Shown piece after piece: positions 14,850 to 27,400 of a DNA stretch of 64,000 bases (position 1 is the first letter of the stretch; the number at the start of each line of letters is the position of its first letter). The translations under genes and the position numbers were made by a program. Location of the stretch: positions 22,322,038 through 22,386,037 of the forward strand of contig NC_088173.1 of NCBI RefSeq assembly GCF_028769735.1. The letters run 5' to 3'. The notes below the pieces were generated by a model. It saw nothing but the letters and a program-made list of their open reading frames with translations, had not been told where the DNA came from and did no database searches. The DNA comes from Zonotrichia leucophrys gambelii. Lineage: Eukaryota > Chordata > Aves > Passeriformes > Passerellidae.

Positions 14850-14975
14850 TTGGCTGGGTGAGGCTCTGAGCAACCTGATCCAGCTGAAGATATCTCTGCC
14901 CATTGCAGGGAGGGACTGAACTACAAGACCTTTTATAGGCCCTTCCAACCCAAACTATTCTGGGATTCTATAAAT
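14850..14975 (+). mobile_element. CR1 LINE 3'-end fragment
   Basis: About 125 bases of CR1 3' terminal sequence: ggctctgagcaacctgatcc, then cccttccaacccaaactatt and tgggattctataa, the usual CR1 tail. Plus orientation, strongly 5'-truncated. Confidence 0.88.
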
Positions 14976-17900
14976 ACTATTCTTATAGCAAGCACCCAGC
15001 CTTCTTTTGCTGTCAAACCTTGCATTCCTTCCCCTTGACATGGGGGAAAAATTGAGGCTCCAACTGGGTTTGGCATTTGCTATCCTTCAGAAACTGGTGC
15101 TGCCTCTCAGGCATTCACTTTTACAAGAGCCATTACTTCATCTCAAGCAGCAGGAAGAAATAATTAATTGTCCTTTGTTTTGAGGCAGTTTGCACGCTTG
15201 TCTAATTATCCAAAAGGCACCTTATCCCCAAGGGGATTCACCATCTCCAGCTACCCAACAGCTGCCCAAAATCAGCCATCTCCCAACAGCAACAGCCAGG
15301 ATTGCCGTGGCAATTTATCCCCTTAGAGAATGACAGGCACATCTTGTCTGGTCATGGGTGCTTTTTATCTTTGGATTCCCACCACATGGGTTAAAACAAA
15401 GAGCAACAAGACTGAATCAGGAACTCAGACAGTGGCACAGAGTCAAATGGCACTTATGACTCTGTACCATATTTTTTACTTTTTGGCTTAATTTTATGCT
15501 GCCTCCTGCCCCTATTCTTTCACATAGCTAAAAGCCGTAACACTGGCAGCAATATTTCAGCCCATATAGCTAATTCCAAGAAAAACTGCATTGTATCACT
15601 CTTCTCTATATTAAAATGGGCAGATATAAACATGCTGCATTGCCACAGCACAGCATCATCACAGATACCTTCATGCCAATGTGTAAAAACTAGCTGTTTC
15701 TGTGAAGCAGTAAGTTAACATCTTGTATAATCCACAGGCTTGCCTGTAACACCTTCCCACTGCCTCAAACAAGGAATTCGCTCAAGAGACTTTGATCTTT
15801 CACTTCTGCTTTTATTTTTCTGAAAACTAGTGCTTCCCTTGGCTGATTACTGACTCCTCCTATGTCTCCTTACGTGTTGCTCAGCTGCTTGTCATGAGTT
15901 ACTTTTTCCCACATAAGTCATGCATCTAAAGCAAAAAATAAAGATGCATAACAGCAAAGAAGCAGGTGTTCAGAAAAGCAAAATACACTTATTTGGCAGC
16001 ATCCATGTGGCAGATACTTTAGCTAAACTAGCCTTACGGGCAAAATTGTAATTGTACACAGTGTATAAGAACGAGCACACATTTTCTCTTTTTAAATTTC
16101 ACAAAAGATTTGTCTAAATGCCAGTCATGGTGTCTATGACTCTTTAAAGCAATTGCCAGGAAAGGAAAAGGGAGGTGTATGCATGCCCCCAGCCCAGCTC
16201 GGCCAGTAGGACTGTTTGATGATGAAGTCATTATTTGAGGACTCAGAAGATCAGATACTAACCTTTGACACAGTATCCCTGCGTACCTTTGGCCAATTGC
16301 TCCATCCTTCTGTAATGAACAGTGGTAATTACCAGAATGCTGAGAAAATAAGCAGGAGCTGATTTAATGATGAGCCACAGACACAGGGTGAAAATTCCCA
16401 ACCTGCCACCAGTCAAGCTTAGTCAAGAATTAGGAATGGTTAATCAGTGTGGTTAACCCAGCATGAGATAAAGATGTGTTACAGGGTGAGCAGAAACAGG
16501 TTTAGCACATCCAGAGATGATCTCACTACTACTGCAAAGCCCTGTGCTACACTGACAAGCTGTGCTATCAGGATGCTCTGTGCTATACATCATCACAGAC
16601 TACATAAAACTGCATTTAACTTGAGCAAGTCCAGCAGGCTGTAAAGTTCACAGTCATGTTTCAACCTCAGCTACAATGCAACCCAGCTCTGCATCACAGC
16701 TCAAAGCAGGGCAGCAGTGTGCACTGCGGCAGCCAACCATCATCAAACTATTGGAATTGTCACAGGGCAAAGGGCAGGCTGGTGCTGCAGTGACTTCACA
16801 CCAGACCATTAACATCTTTGTTTTTTTTAGCACAGTCCCCAATTGTTAAGAAAAGAATGGCACTTAGCAACACTCAGCAACAGGCAGTGAGATGAACTGC
16901 AGGTGCAGATTGCTGCTTGGATTCAGTGGGACAGCAATTCCCATGGAGCTCTCCTTCAAGAGCCTTTCCTCCTGGGTGGGACCATTCAGCTCTTAGCTCT
17001 CCAACTAAACCAAGACCTAAAATCTCAGCACTCATCGCAAAGTCCATACCAGCTCTTTTTTAGGGATGGTAAAGCAGTTGCTGGCCACAAAAATAGACAT
17101 GCCAAAAAAGCTTTGTATATTTAGAAGAAAGAGAGAATACTAATTTGAAGTGAAGCAAGGCAGGGTGGAGGAAAGCCAGCTCCCCTGTAAAGTTTAGTAT
17201 GATCCCAGGGATGAACTAGTTAATTAGATCCTTTGCAGCAATACAGTCTAAACATCACAAGGCTCAGGACAGGAAGCCTTGTGAAGACAAGAACAGCATT
17301 CTCTAATTACCAGCTTGCCTTCATATCAAGAGCATCAGCACTTGCACTTGGGAAGCCACCAGATCTTATTTAATTCAAACATGTAATAATGCACTGCTAC
17401 TCCTTCAGCCACTCCCAGCAGCCAACAAATTACCTGTGAGACTCAGAATTTATTTAGCAACATTACAAATGGGCTTTGCATCTTTTGCTTGTGGTGTTTA
17501 TCCACTCCTGAGCAACAGGAGAAGCTACTGCATTCTTGTGGGAAGAAAATGGCACACAGAAACCAGAGGCAGCTGTCTGTCTTTGGGGTGCAGCCGTGGC
17601 TCGGTGTAACACAAATGGTTTGAATACCAGAGGCCTGACAAACTCACCTGGAACTCTGGTGGTTGTGTCCCAGCTGCCCTGGCACAGCTCACTCCATGGC
17701 TCTGGCAATGGCAGCAGCTCAGCATCCAGCGAACCCTGCTCAACCAGCCTTGGGGTTCAGTGACCCTTTCCACACTAGGGACATCAGACTGTGACAGGAG
17801 ACTGCCAGAAGTGTAATTGCAGTAACAAAAGGGCAAAAGAAAAAAGTTAGCTTTCTCTCAGAGCTAATTCCATTTTTGTTTTATCCCCCCCATCAGGCAG

Positions 17901-20619
17901 CCTGCTCCCAACATTCCTGACCAACAGGACCACAATGCAGAACTAGGCTTCTCTTCACCCACATAGGGAACAGGCTGCAACGATGCAAGCAGCCCAGGAA
18001 GCTCTGCTCCCCAAATCGAAAGTTAAGGCATAATTTCTGAATTAAATACAAACCTTTACAGAATTAAAGCACTTGCACTACGACTGCAGTGTCCTTATAT
18101 GAATCAGTGCCTTAAAGAGGGCAGGAGGAGCTGATGGAATGGTTTGGAATCATGATTTTTAATTTCACACTGCTTTCAGATCAGTTGTGTTTCAAGGTCA
18201 AAAAAGTTACATGTTGTACAGAATGACACAACTAATTCAACAAAATACATTCCCCTGTATTTTTCAAAGCTAAAGTGAACAGTTTTAGATTTGTCCATTT
18301 TGAGGCTAACAGGACTTCTGCAGATCTTAAAAAAACCAAAAAGGAAAAAGTGATGTAATACTGTAGAAAATGAAAAATTATAACATCCACATGGCACATG
18401 GAAAAGAATAACTCTTCAGTCTCCTTTTGCCTAGGGAAAAAGAGATGAGGTAGCAAAAGAGAGCTAAAATGGTAACATTACAAACATACTTGAAACAATT
18501 TTGTTATATGCAGCGTTGGAATTCAATCCAACAGAAGGCAAAACGCTTTTGTGAGCCAAAATACCCCAGCCCCTGACACTATGGCACTCTTATCAGAACA
18601 CACAAACCCACCCTGGGAAGATCCCAAGCAGACCTAAGCATCACTTTGTATTTCCACAAATGTGACCATTTCTCTGGCCATTGGAGGGGGAGCTTTATTC
18701 CTTGGTGAGAAACTCATTCCTAATGGAAGTCTTCTCTCTCTCAAACATCATTTTGTCAGATCACAGTGGAATCTCTTTTGTAGCTCCAAATGGAAAAAAA
18801 ATCCAGTTTATGAGATTGTATTTGAGTACTTGACTGTCACTCCTAAGCCCTTCAGCCATGTGTTGACCTTAGGATTTCAAGACAAAGTGCTACTCTACTT
18901 GCACTGCTTAAACTGTTTTAGCTTTGGGATTGTGCCAGACAGACAACCGACTGCAACTATTATAAGAGTAATTTTCCAGCATGTGGATTACTAGCATGTG
19001 TCCACTTAAGCTAATTTTATATGGGATCAGAAGCCTTACACAAGTCACAGTCTCGTGGTTTGTCACTTGGCTTCATGCCCTTTATATCCAAAAACCTGTT
19101 TTGTATGTTTAGTCCTGATTGACCTCTTCAAAGATGTAAGTATAGAAAACCAAAGGATATGGCGCACAGATGATCAGCAGAAAGCTTTGCTATATAACTT
19201 TTTCAAAAAGAGAGAAAAATAGGGAGAAAGACTGTCAGAATTTTGGCACAAGACTTAGTTACTTTGGAATATAGTTCATGTTTACTGCTGTAGCCTTGAA
19301 ACCATTTTTACATATGAGGAGAACTCCTCCATCAGATCTGTGATCTTCCTTGCCACTTACATAAGCAGGAAAACAGTACAGTTGCTTGTTCACTATAAAC
19401 ATTAGTATTATTTCTAGTCACGTCTTCGGAACAAATCACAGAATCTGACTTCAGAGTTTGAGGATTTTTCAAATCTAGGTATTATTTTCCCCTTTGCAGC
19501 TCAGCTCCAAAAGCTCTTTGGCCACTCTCTCAGCCATATCTTGTAAGTATTCATTAATTCAGGACTCCACCCCTTCCCAGTGCTTGGCTATTTACTGTCT
19601 GCCGGCCTCTGCACCTCCCTCTTCTTAATCTGCCACCATCCTGAACATTTGGATTCTGAGAAACTGGCTAAGTGCCCTTTAAAAAGAAATTCAACCAGCT
19701 GGTATGAGCAACAGCTTAACTACAATTTTTTTTAAAGTAGTGAAATCAGAGCAGAGGAGTTTCATGGAGTCTTACAAGACCTGGATGGAAAAACAGGTTG
19801 GTGAACCGCACAAATCACTTAGACAGTCCAATGGCTCATAAGTATCAAAGAGATCAGGGAGTGGAGCATTCACTTCACTGGATTTTCTCCTCACTATCAA
19901 GTCCTTGATGCCAAAACTCCTTGGCTTTTTTCTTACTTCCAATACTTGGTAGCCTGACCCACAAGCAAGCATTTCAGTCTATAAGTAAGAAATGCTTAGA
20001 TCCTACAAATCAGACTAATTCAGACCTGCTCAAAGAAGCACAAATACAGTTTATCATCTAATCTCCTTTCTGCTTTTATTTCTAAATAAGGATTTTCCAA
20101 TAAGCTTCAGAATACTAAATAAAAAGTCAGGTCATGGAAGATCCAAGAGAAATCAAAAACCTCTGTATTTGAAACTAAATCAGACCAAATGCACTAACCA
20201 TTTCATAATCTAGTAGACATGAGGGGTCACTCAGTCCTGTTCAGTTGAGCAATTTTAGAAACTGAATTTATTATCTAATAGCAACACATTTTTCAGCTAG
20301 CTCAAATGCTTATGGAAAGAACTAAAGAGAACACACCTGTGAAACCTCTGCACCACCTATTCCAACAGTCACTGTCTTAATTTTCCACTCTTTTTTGCCC
20401 ATATTTTTCGCTCCCTAAGAGCTCCTGTTTACATGTAAGTGGGGTAAAATTTCCAAGGATAACCAACCAAGTTCCAAATTTTGTGCAGCCTTCCTGACAC
20501 CTCTTAAAAGAGTCACTTACTTTGCTGAACGGTTATCTAAAAGTCCAGGTGTGTTAGACCTCAGCTACAACAACAACAACTATTGCAGAAGCTTTAAAAA
20601 GGAAGATACCAAATACCAC
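14976..20619. other. Intergenic sequence between a CR1 fragment and the FNIP2 3' end
   Basis: No recognisable gene. It holds the candidate exon at 19776-19978. A plus-strand frame at 18662-18994 (110 codons) has no family resemblance and is rich in residues typical of chance frames. Confidence 0.55.
19776..19978 (-). other. Candidate unassigned exon downstream of FNIP2
   Basis: Minus strand. An acceptor-like ttcttacttatag is followed after five bases by an ATG with G at -3. The open frame of 66 codons (LEVRKKPRSFGIKDLIVRRK, then NAPLPDLFDTYEPLDC) reads to a TAA that overlaps a good donor (gtaaga). The composition looks protein-like, but I recognise no family and chance cannot be excluded. 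It lies about 0.65 kb beyond the FNIP2 poly(A) signal. Confidence 0.2.
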
Positions 20620-20638
20620 TTACGTTGATTTCAGAAAG

Positions 20639-20644
20639 TTTATT
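20639..20644 (-). terminator. Poly(A) signal AATAAA for FNIP2
   Basis: The plus strand reads TTTATT, so the transcript reads AATAAA. About 20-35 bases downstream in the transcript the sequence becomes GU-rich (gtggtatttggtat), as expected for a cleavage site near 20610-20630. Choice of this site as the main one is inference. Confidence 0.65.
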
Positions 20645-20839
20645 GCACCAAATGCCGCAAAGAAATTGACCAAAAAGATAGTGTACATAAACAACTATAA
20701 GAAAAAAAACATGTAGTTTGACATTGGTGTTCAGTCATTCCTAAAAAGCCTATGTTCTCCAAACATGCAATAGCAACATACATTTTTCTACTATGGAAAA
20801 CTTGCCATGTATGTCAAATTACCTCATTTGACCTCAAAT

Positions 20840-20878
20840 CCCCCACCCTTCCCCCCCCCCCCCCAAAAAAAAAAAAAA
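20840..20878 (-). repeat. Homopolymer pair C14-A14 with G-quadruplex potential in the 3' UTR
   Basis: The plus strand has C5-A-C3-TT-C14 followed directly by A14. In the FNIP2 transcript this is U14, G14, then AA, GGG, U, GGGGG. It has enough G-runs for a quadruplex, about 200 nt upstream of the poly(A) signal. Confidence 0.85.
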
Positions 20879-20994
20879 GAAAAAGAAGGAAATTGTCTAG
20901 ACTAAATTCAGTAGTTCAGACTTGATTTTTATTTGGGTCCCTTTAATTGAAGTAGAAGTTCCTTGAAGGGTAAGTGATCGTTTTGCATAAACCT

Positions 20995-21002
20995 TATATA
21001 CA
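20995..21002 (-). promoter_or_regulatory. Pumilio-type motif UGUAUAUA in the 3' UTR
   Basis: The plus strand is TATATACA. It matches the UGUANAUA consensus of PUM1/PUM2 on the transcript strand. Binding is inferred from the motif only. Confidence 0.4.
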
Positions 21003-22219
21003 AGAATTTGATGCATCTGAAAAGAGGTTTTGACTGTAAGAGCAAAGATGCTTATAATATGGAGTGGGGAAAATCAATCTAAAATTTTGGAAGATGCCAT
21101 CAGAAATGTGAATTACAGAATCAGTGTCTAATAGTTTTTTGGGAGCAAAAGAAAGTTGTATAGACTAGTTCAGAGTGTACCTCACTTAAATTAAAATGTT
21201 CCAATCTTGGTATTGTTTGGGGTTCAAGAATTCATTTCATTAAAATTCTACAATTTAGCTGTTCATTCCTCCCCTTTGTTTAGTCTTGCCTGAAAACAGC
21301 ATACATTCTTTAAATTTCAGTGTGTAAACTGCATTTATGTGGGATTTTGGAAAGACTGTGCACTCCCACCTAACCAAGAAAGTATGTTTTTAAGTTTACA
21401 AAAACCTACATAATACTGACAAAAACAACTTTGGAATATTTGAAAATTAAGCTACATTATCAATTTGCAACACAGCTGTACATTCATATCACTTTTCATC
21501 CTATTAAAGTAAAACCAGAAACATGCCCTAAAAATGTCTAAAAAACACATCTGTAAATACTTACTGCCCTGTCATGCCACACCAATTTACATGAACATCA
21601 AGATGCTACCAAAAACAAGTTAAAGACTTCGAGTCAAAAAAAAGCCCTAGAAAGTGGAATCCTGTCAACTGAGGTAGTACATTTGGTGGAGGGGAAATAT
21701 GTAATTAGCTTTCATTAGTCTAAAGCCTTTTAAAGGTAATAAAGGGCTTTCATTTTGAATTTTCTTTCCCCCAAAACTAAAACTGAGAACAAAATAGTTC
21801 AATGTGTAATTTCTGAAGAGCAGCAAAATGTTAGAGAAAGCAGCAAGAACTATAAAGTTTTAGCCTGGGCTGAAGAAAATTCAAGTGCTTTTGACCGTCA
21901 GCTCACATGCCACCATAAAGTTAACTGATGTCTTGCCCAAAGGCAGATTTATTTTCTTTTAAACATTTGATGTGGTAAAATCAGGTCTATTATTGATTAT
22001 GGTATTAATCTTGAAATCACTGAATGCCTGCAGATCTCTGTCCTCTTTAGTAAACCCTGTGACAACAAAAGCACATCTTTAAGTTAGCATATATTTCTTT
22101 GAAGAACTGTCAGAGTCTGTTCAGATAAAAACCCCACTTTAAAAGAACTGGACTGACTTTAAATGATGTCAGCTACTATTTAAGAGTGACATGAAATAGA
22201 GAAAGTACAAGAGGATTTC

Positions 22220-22227
22220 TATATACA
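22220..22227 (-). promoter_or_regulatory. Pumilio-type motif UGUAUAUA in the 3' UTR
   Basis: Second exact copy of the octamer in the FNIP2 3' UTR on the transcript strand. Function inferred from the motif. Confidence 0.4.
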
Positions 22228-23945
22228 CTCAGAGGAGCAGTTTCATAGTCTTACACATGCACACACACATTCTCCACCAAGAGGGCAGTTTAGGAATACA
22301 TGACTTGCTCTATGGTTAGCTCCTTGTTTTAACCTTGTGAAACAAAGTGGTATCTGCTAAAAGCCATATGCAGAGGTAAATTTACTTTCCAGCAGATAGG
22401 ATTCACAGACCAAAGATATGAAAAGTTTGCTTAGCTATAAAGCAGGAGAAAAAAAACGGAACCATAGAAAGATTTTAGCCTTTTTAGGCAGAACACTAGG
22501 GAGAAATATGAAAAGCAATAAAAGAAATATTTGGAATGTCAGGTCAGAAAACCAGCATAGAAGGAACACCTTAAGAAGTGTTGTATCAGAATATTAAGTA
22601 TCCCTCCACGTGGAAACAACCTCTTTTCACAGTAGGCCAGTCTACCTATTTCCCTCAAAAAGCAACACAAGGTTAATAAAACCCCATCACATTTAAACAA
22701 TTCACAATAAGCACATTTCATTATTTCAAATAATTGAAAGTTTACTGTAGAAAAGTCCAAACATCAAGGTAGTAGGAAAGAAAACCACTTTTAATAAAAG
22801 TGTGTCCCTTCAGTGTTAAAAATCTGTAACCACCAACAAGGAGAACTCACAACTGGTGACCAGGAGTTTCTTTTTAGAATTCACTATTTTCAAGCAATTG
22901 TGTTGCCAGAAATTTGCTTGCAAGATGACCGTTTCAGACACTGTATTCACAGTGGCTCACAACAGAACAGTCCAACATTGAGTTTTCCATTTGAGCATGT
23001 TTTGATTCTTTGTTCTCTCCTCAGTCTGGTCCATAGTTTCATATCCAGCTTAACAGTGCTTTATGCAAAAAAAGGTATTTTTTACATTCATTTTAATCAA
23101 CCACGTGAAAACAGTGAAGTACAAAATTTTATTTTGCTTTCTAGAAACACCAAAGGCCAGTATCAACTAGTGGAGAAGTAGTTTCTGGTGTCAGAGTAGA
23201 TAATCTAGTAAGGAAAGGCACCTGGATGATAGTTCAAGATTTCTGTAGAATCAAAAAGGGTAATTGCAAACATTCAGAGTAATATCAAATATTGGGGTTT
23301 GCCCCCACATTTCATTTTACTTCAAACAACGTTCCTGTTCTATTCCTACTCAGAGTGACAACTCATAGCTGGAAAAAAGTAATACTTTTGACTAAAGGTT
23401 TGGTGGGGGTTGTTTGATATCTTGTATTTCCCCAATACGATTGTCTTCAGTTTGTGCCAATTGTTTGGTGTATGCGCACACGGACACATGCTCATAGCAC
23501 TGGCATCGTTCACAAGTTTTCCAAATTCATACTCCTTGGAGACAGCAATACTTGATGACACCAAGACAAGTTTAGTTCCCAGGACCACAGTCATACAGCA
23601 AATCAACAGTTACTGAAGTTGCATCAGCAACAAATGTAAACTTGTAGCAGAAGTTCCATAAGGCTTTCCCACAAAATCCCTCTCTCGGAAGTCCACTCCA
23701 TTCCACTTCCAGCCATGGGCCCATTAGAATGCCCCCTCATTAAAACAGAAGCAGCCACAGCTCTCAACCTCTTGTCCTTAAATGGAAAAGTCACATCAAC
23801 CTCACGCACACCTCCATTCCCACATGACATCTGGCTGCTGAATCCAAGTTCCTTGTTCTGAGCCCATCACTTCTACTATACAAAACCACACGTATGTTCT
23901 GCAAGAAAATCATGTCCCACCAAATACACTTTTGTATAGGAATGC

Positions 23946-23953
23946 TATATACA
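23946..23953 (-). promoter_or_regulatory. Pumilio-type motif UGUAUAUA in the 3' UTR
   Basis: Third exact copy of the octamer, about 450 nt after the stop codon on the transcript strand. Function inferred from the motif. Confidence 0.4.
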
Positions 23954-24405
23954 GAGTTAACAGCTACTCCTCCTCCTCCTCCCCAGCAAAGAGACATACA
24001 CCACACCACACTCACAAGCATAGTATTACAAAATCCATTCTAACCCACTTGTTCTTTTAACTGGTACTTCATGGTTTTGAGCAGCGTTTTGGATGGCAGC
24101 ACCCGGTCTGCCACATAGTGTTAACTTTTGTCCTTTGAATAAAAATAAAATGCAAGGATGCAGTCTCTTGATTTAAGTCAGAAGTGAGATTGTAAGAAAA
24201 ACCTGAATGCCTTTTGTGTTATGTAAACTGAAGTCCTCCGATAAAACATCCAGCTGAAGTCAGGATCGGAAGGTGGCAGAATGTACAGTCATCACCTGCT
24301 TTCGTCAGTGCTCCCCTTTACCAGTGTTTGGCACCTCTGTTCTTCATTCAACATTCCCATTTTCATAACTGTACTTTAAGGGAATGACTATCCTGAGAAT
24401 TTAAT

Positions 24406-24484
24406 TTATAAGAGTATTTGAGCAACATATGGGGAATGAGTACTTGCTATAGCAGCCAACAAAGGCAAGTCATTGGATTCAATC
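24406..24484 (-). CDS. FNIP2: FNIP2 exon 18, terminal coding part
   Basis: Encodes [20 protein letters not shown] then AQILL and a TAA stop (24406-24408), the canonical FNIP carboxyl end. The acceptor is ttctag. The same exon continues into the 3' UTR. Confidence 0.98.
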
Positions 24485-27400
24485 CTAGAAATTAAAAAAA
24501 AAAAGACAGCCTTTAAAATAATATACAGTCATTTTCTCAAGAGAAATACAAGATGATACTTTTCATCCACTTTAAAGAAACTGGAAGTGTCTTGCCATTA
24601 CTAAGTTCATAGTTTAATTATTATTTACTGTCAATAATTATGTACTACCACTAAAGGTAAGTAAATAATGCTTAAAACCAAGAAGTACATTAGCACTTAA
24701 ATCAAAAGATAGCAAGCAGCATTACATTCTGCACTACATAATCTTTTCTGGTTTAAATACAAGATCTCTTATGTATTTGCTAAACCCTAAGCCTCAGCTT
24801 GTAGTCTTACCAGTGAGTAGGCTCCAATAAACCCAGTAACAAAGTACTAAGTATCAGCTTATGGAAGATTATGCATTTCAGGTTTTGAATATAACTCAGT
24901 TTGCTACATAGTAGCACTTTCTTACCAAAAAAAGACCAAAATTTGAATTTAATATTATGCAATAACAGTTCAAGGAATGTCTCTCAAGTGCAATGGTCAG
25001 TTTCCAACTACTTCCAAATGTGAAGCTGCTTAGAAGCCAGGATGTATGTATATATTTATATATATTTAACACATACACACACAGAGAGAAAAGTGCTTAT
25101 TTCACTGTTTCACTATTTACAGCTGCATTTCTGAGTATGAAATCTCGAACAGTCTGGAAAAAGATAAGTTAGATTTAAGCTACAGTGTTAAAAAAACATC
25201 TTCAGAAAGTGTATTTACTTCTTCCCCCTTTTCTGCTGTCAGCAGGCAGCTCCCTAAAGGTTATATGCCAATCAAGTACTATTATTAGAAGACAGCTGCT
25301 GAACAGGACACCTGTTTATTTTTCTACACCTGATCTTTGAGACCCTCTTGTCGCTTAAGTACAAATGCACCCTTTTCATTCCAAAAATTCCAAAGTATTT
25401 GTTGAGAGAAGTTCTCATTAAGGAGATCACAACAGAAGAGAGTCTGTATGAATGCTTGGATAACTCACTAATGACCAAAATCCAAACTCTCTTAAATCTG
25501 AAGATTTAAAAATGACAAGTATTTTGTTGTTGCTGTATAAATGTATTCTCCTGATTTTGAGATAGGCTTAGTAGAGCCATTTTTGCAACTTATTAGGCCC
25601 ATGAAAGAGAAGTGTTAAATATGAAGCAAATTCTCATGAGAACAAGCTGTCAACACTCAGAAGAAAAGGAAAAATAACTGCCCAGCCTTTTGCCATTGCT
25701 TAAGACTGGTACCTGCAATACTCACCCCAATACAATTCCTAGTTCTTTTACATGCACTCTTGTATGTCCTCTCAGATATTCTGAAAGCATTTTGCTTTTG
25801 AGATACATCTCTTGCAGTCTGTCCTCAAGATGCATTATACACTGCAAACACAGAGCACAAAGCTCAGAACACCTTTTGCAACCACATGCAAATATTACAG
25901 AAATGTAGGCACATTGCTTTACCTTCTACCTCAGAAGACAAACTAAGCCTCCACTCCAAAATCTAGAAGAGGCAATTGGATTTATTACAATTGTGCTATA
26001 AACTTAAAAAAAGTTACACTACTCCACAAAGAGGAAACGCCTCATAGAACTGGGGTATTCTAGCTCTCCTGGGCAGCAATTTTGTTGCATAAACTGCATC
26101 TCTAGTTCCACTCACACCACTGCATTTCTGCCAATTTACACAGTTTTAATGAGGTTCAAAACAACTCAAGATATCTAAGAATTAAGGTAGTATTCTTGGA
26201 TCAAGATGTCTTTGTTATAAGTTAGTACTATTTTTCTGAAAGACTTAGTTTAAACAACAGTTTCTAAAATGAACATTCTAGCTCTAAGGCTCTAGTGCCA
26301 TTCAAGAAACTAAGACTCAAGATGTGGAAGACACCAGTACCTTACTGGTAACAGAATTATAACTCTTTTGCTGACTGCTTTTCTGTAGCAACTAAGTTAC
26401 AAATCTGTTTTAGGCATTTGTTTTCATAATTCCTAAGTACTTCTAGTTTAAAATTGCTTAAACATTTGATGCTGATTGCCAAAAGGTAATAGTTCAAGTT
26501 GAAACATCAGTTTAATCATTCCATTCCAGTAGTGGAATGCTAGAAATGCATATTATTTTTAAATACAGTCATGTGATTCATGGCAATTTCTCATATACCA
26601 ACTACAAGAGAGCAGATGAACCTTGGCTTCAAGGAGAGAGAGGGGTTATTCTGGCAAGACAAGGTCAGCAGGCAGCATGTCTTCACAAGCTGAGTAGGTA
26701 GGAAGTCTTATCAGGTATTTTGTTGTAGGACAAAGGTACATTCAATTTGATATATTCCTTCTTTTCACAGGGATGACCACTTCAAAAAAGTTAAATTAGG
26801 TCAGCTCTCTGAAATCAGGAGATGAAAGCAGGAAGCAATACAGAACCTCACATTATCAAACATATAATCATCCAGCAGGCACAGACAGCAATTAGAAACA
26901 GTAGCAGCAAATAGCTTCAGGCCATCATTCCATGTGCTGGAGCTGAATGAAAACCCTAAGTATTAGAAGTGAGACCTGGTGAGACCAGTTTTGTTAATTA
27001 AAAAACTAAGGAGAAAAAAAAGACTTAGGCTTGTAGGCAGCCTAAGATGTATTTTTCTGATCATCTGAAGCACGATGAAGATGTTTAATTATTCTTTCAA
27101 TGAGCTAATATCAAGTCTTAATAATGGAAAATAAAGAGGCATTTGAAAAAATGTGCTTTCATGGTAGTAGAGTAAAATCACTGCCACCAATGGAGGAAAG
27201 GCAGAAGGTTTTTGACAATCGTTTGATAAATTTGCTTCAAGCAAATTTTTATTCAAGTCATTATAATCGTAACACTTCTGATTCTGGCCAAAAGGGAAGC
27301 AAGCACTCTTATCTTTTCCATTACAGGTAACCCTCATGCAAAAAGCCTATGAGCACTTTCTCAGTGGTTATGGGGGGCATGCAGCTGATTCACAAAGTAG

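Larger units (their letters stand above)
20620..24405 (-). other. FNIP2: FNIP2 3' untranslated region (about 3.8 kb)
   Basis: AT-rich sequence after the stop codon without splice evidence. The left end is inferred from the AATAAA at 20639-20644, followed on the transcript strand by GU-rich sequence. Additional AATAAA-like hexamers on the transcript strand at 20929-20934 and 21948-21953 could be used as upstream sites. It contains a U14-G14 run near the distal end and three UGUAUAUA motifs. Open frames on either strand here (for example plus 22813-23181 and minus 23346-23606) show no family resemblance and are taken as chance. The exact cleavage site is not seen. Confidence 0.8.

Noticed and set aside
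5131..20619. SPMIP2 (C4orf45) expected by mammalian synteny
   Set aside because: No exon could be recognised on the plus strand, so no gene is called.
22813..23181. 122-codon plus-strand open frame
   Set aside because: Antisense within the FNIP2 3' UTR, with no recognisable motif.
23346..23606. 86-codon minus-strand open frame
   Set aside because: Lies in the 3' UTR after the FNIP2 stop, with no family resemblance; treated as chance.
24516..24530. Another TATACA-type Pumilio-like site
   Set aside because: It is in the intron before exon 18, not in the 3' UTR, and does not match the full octamer.
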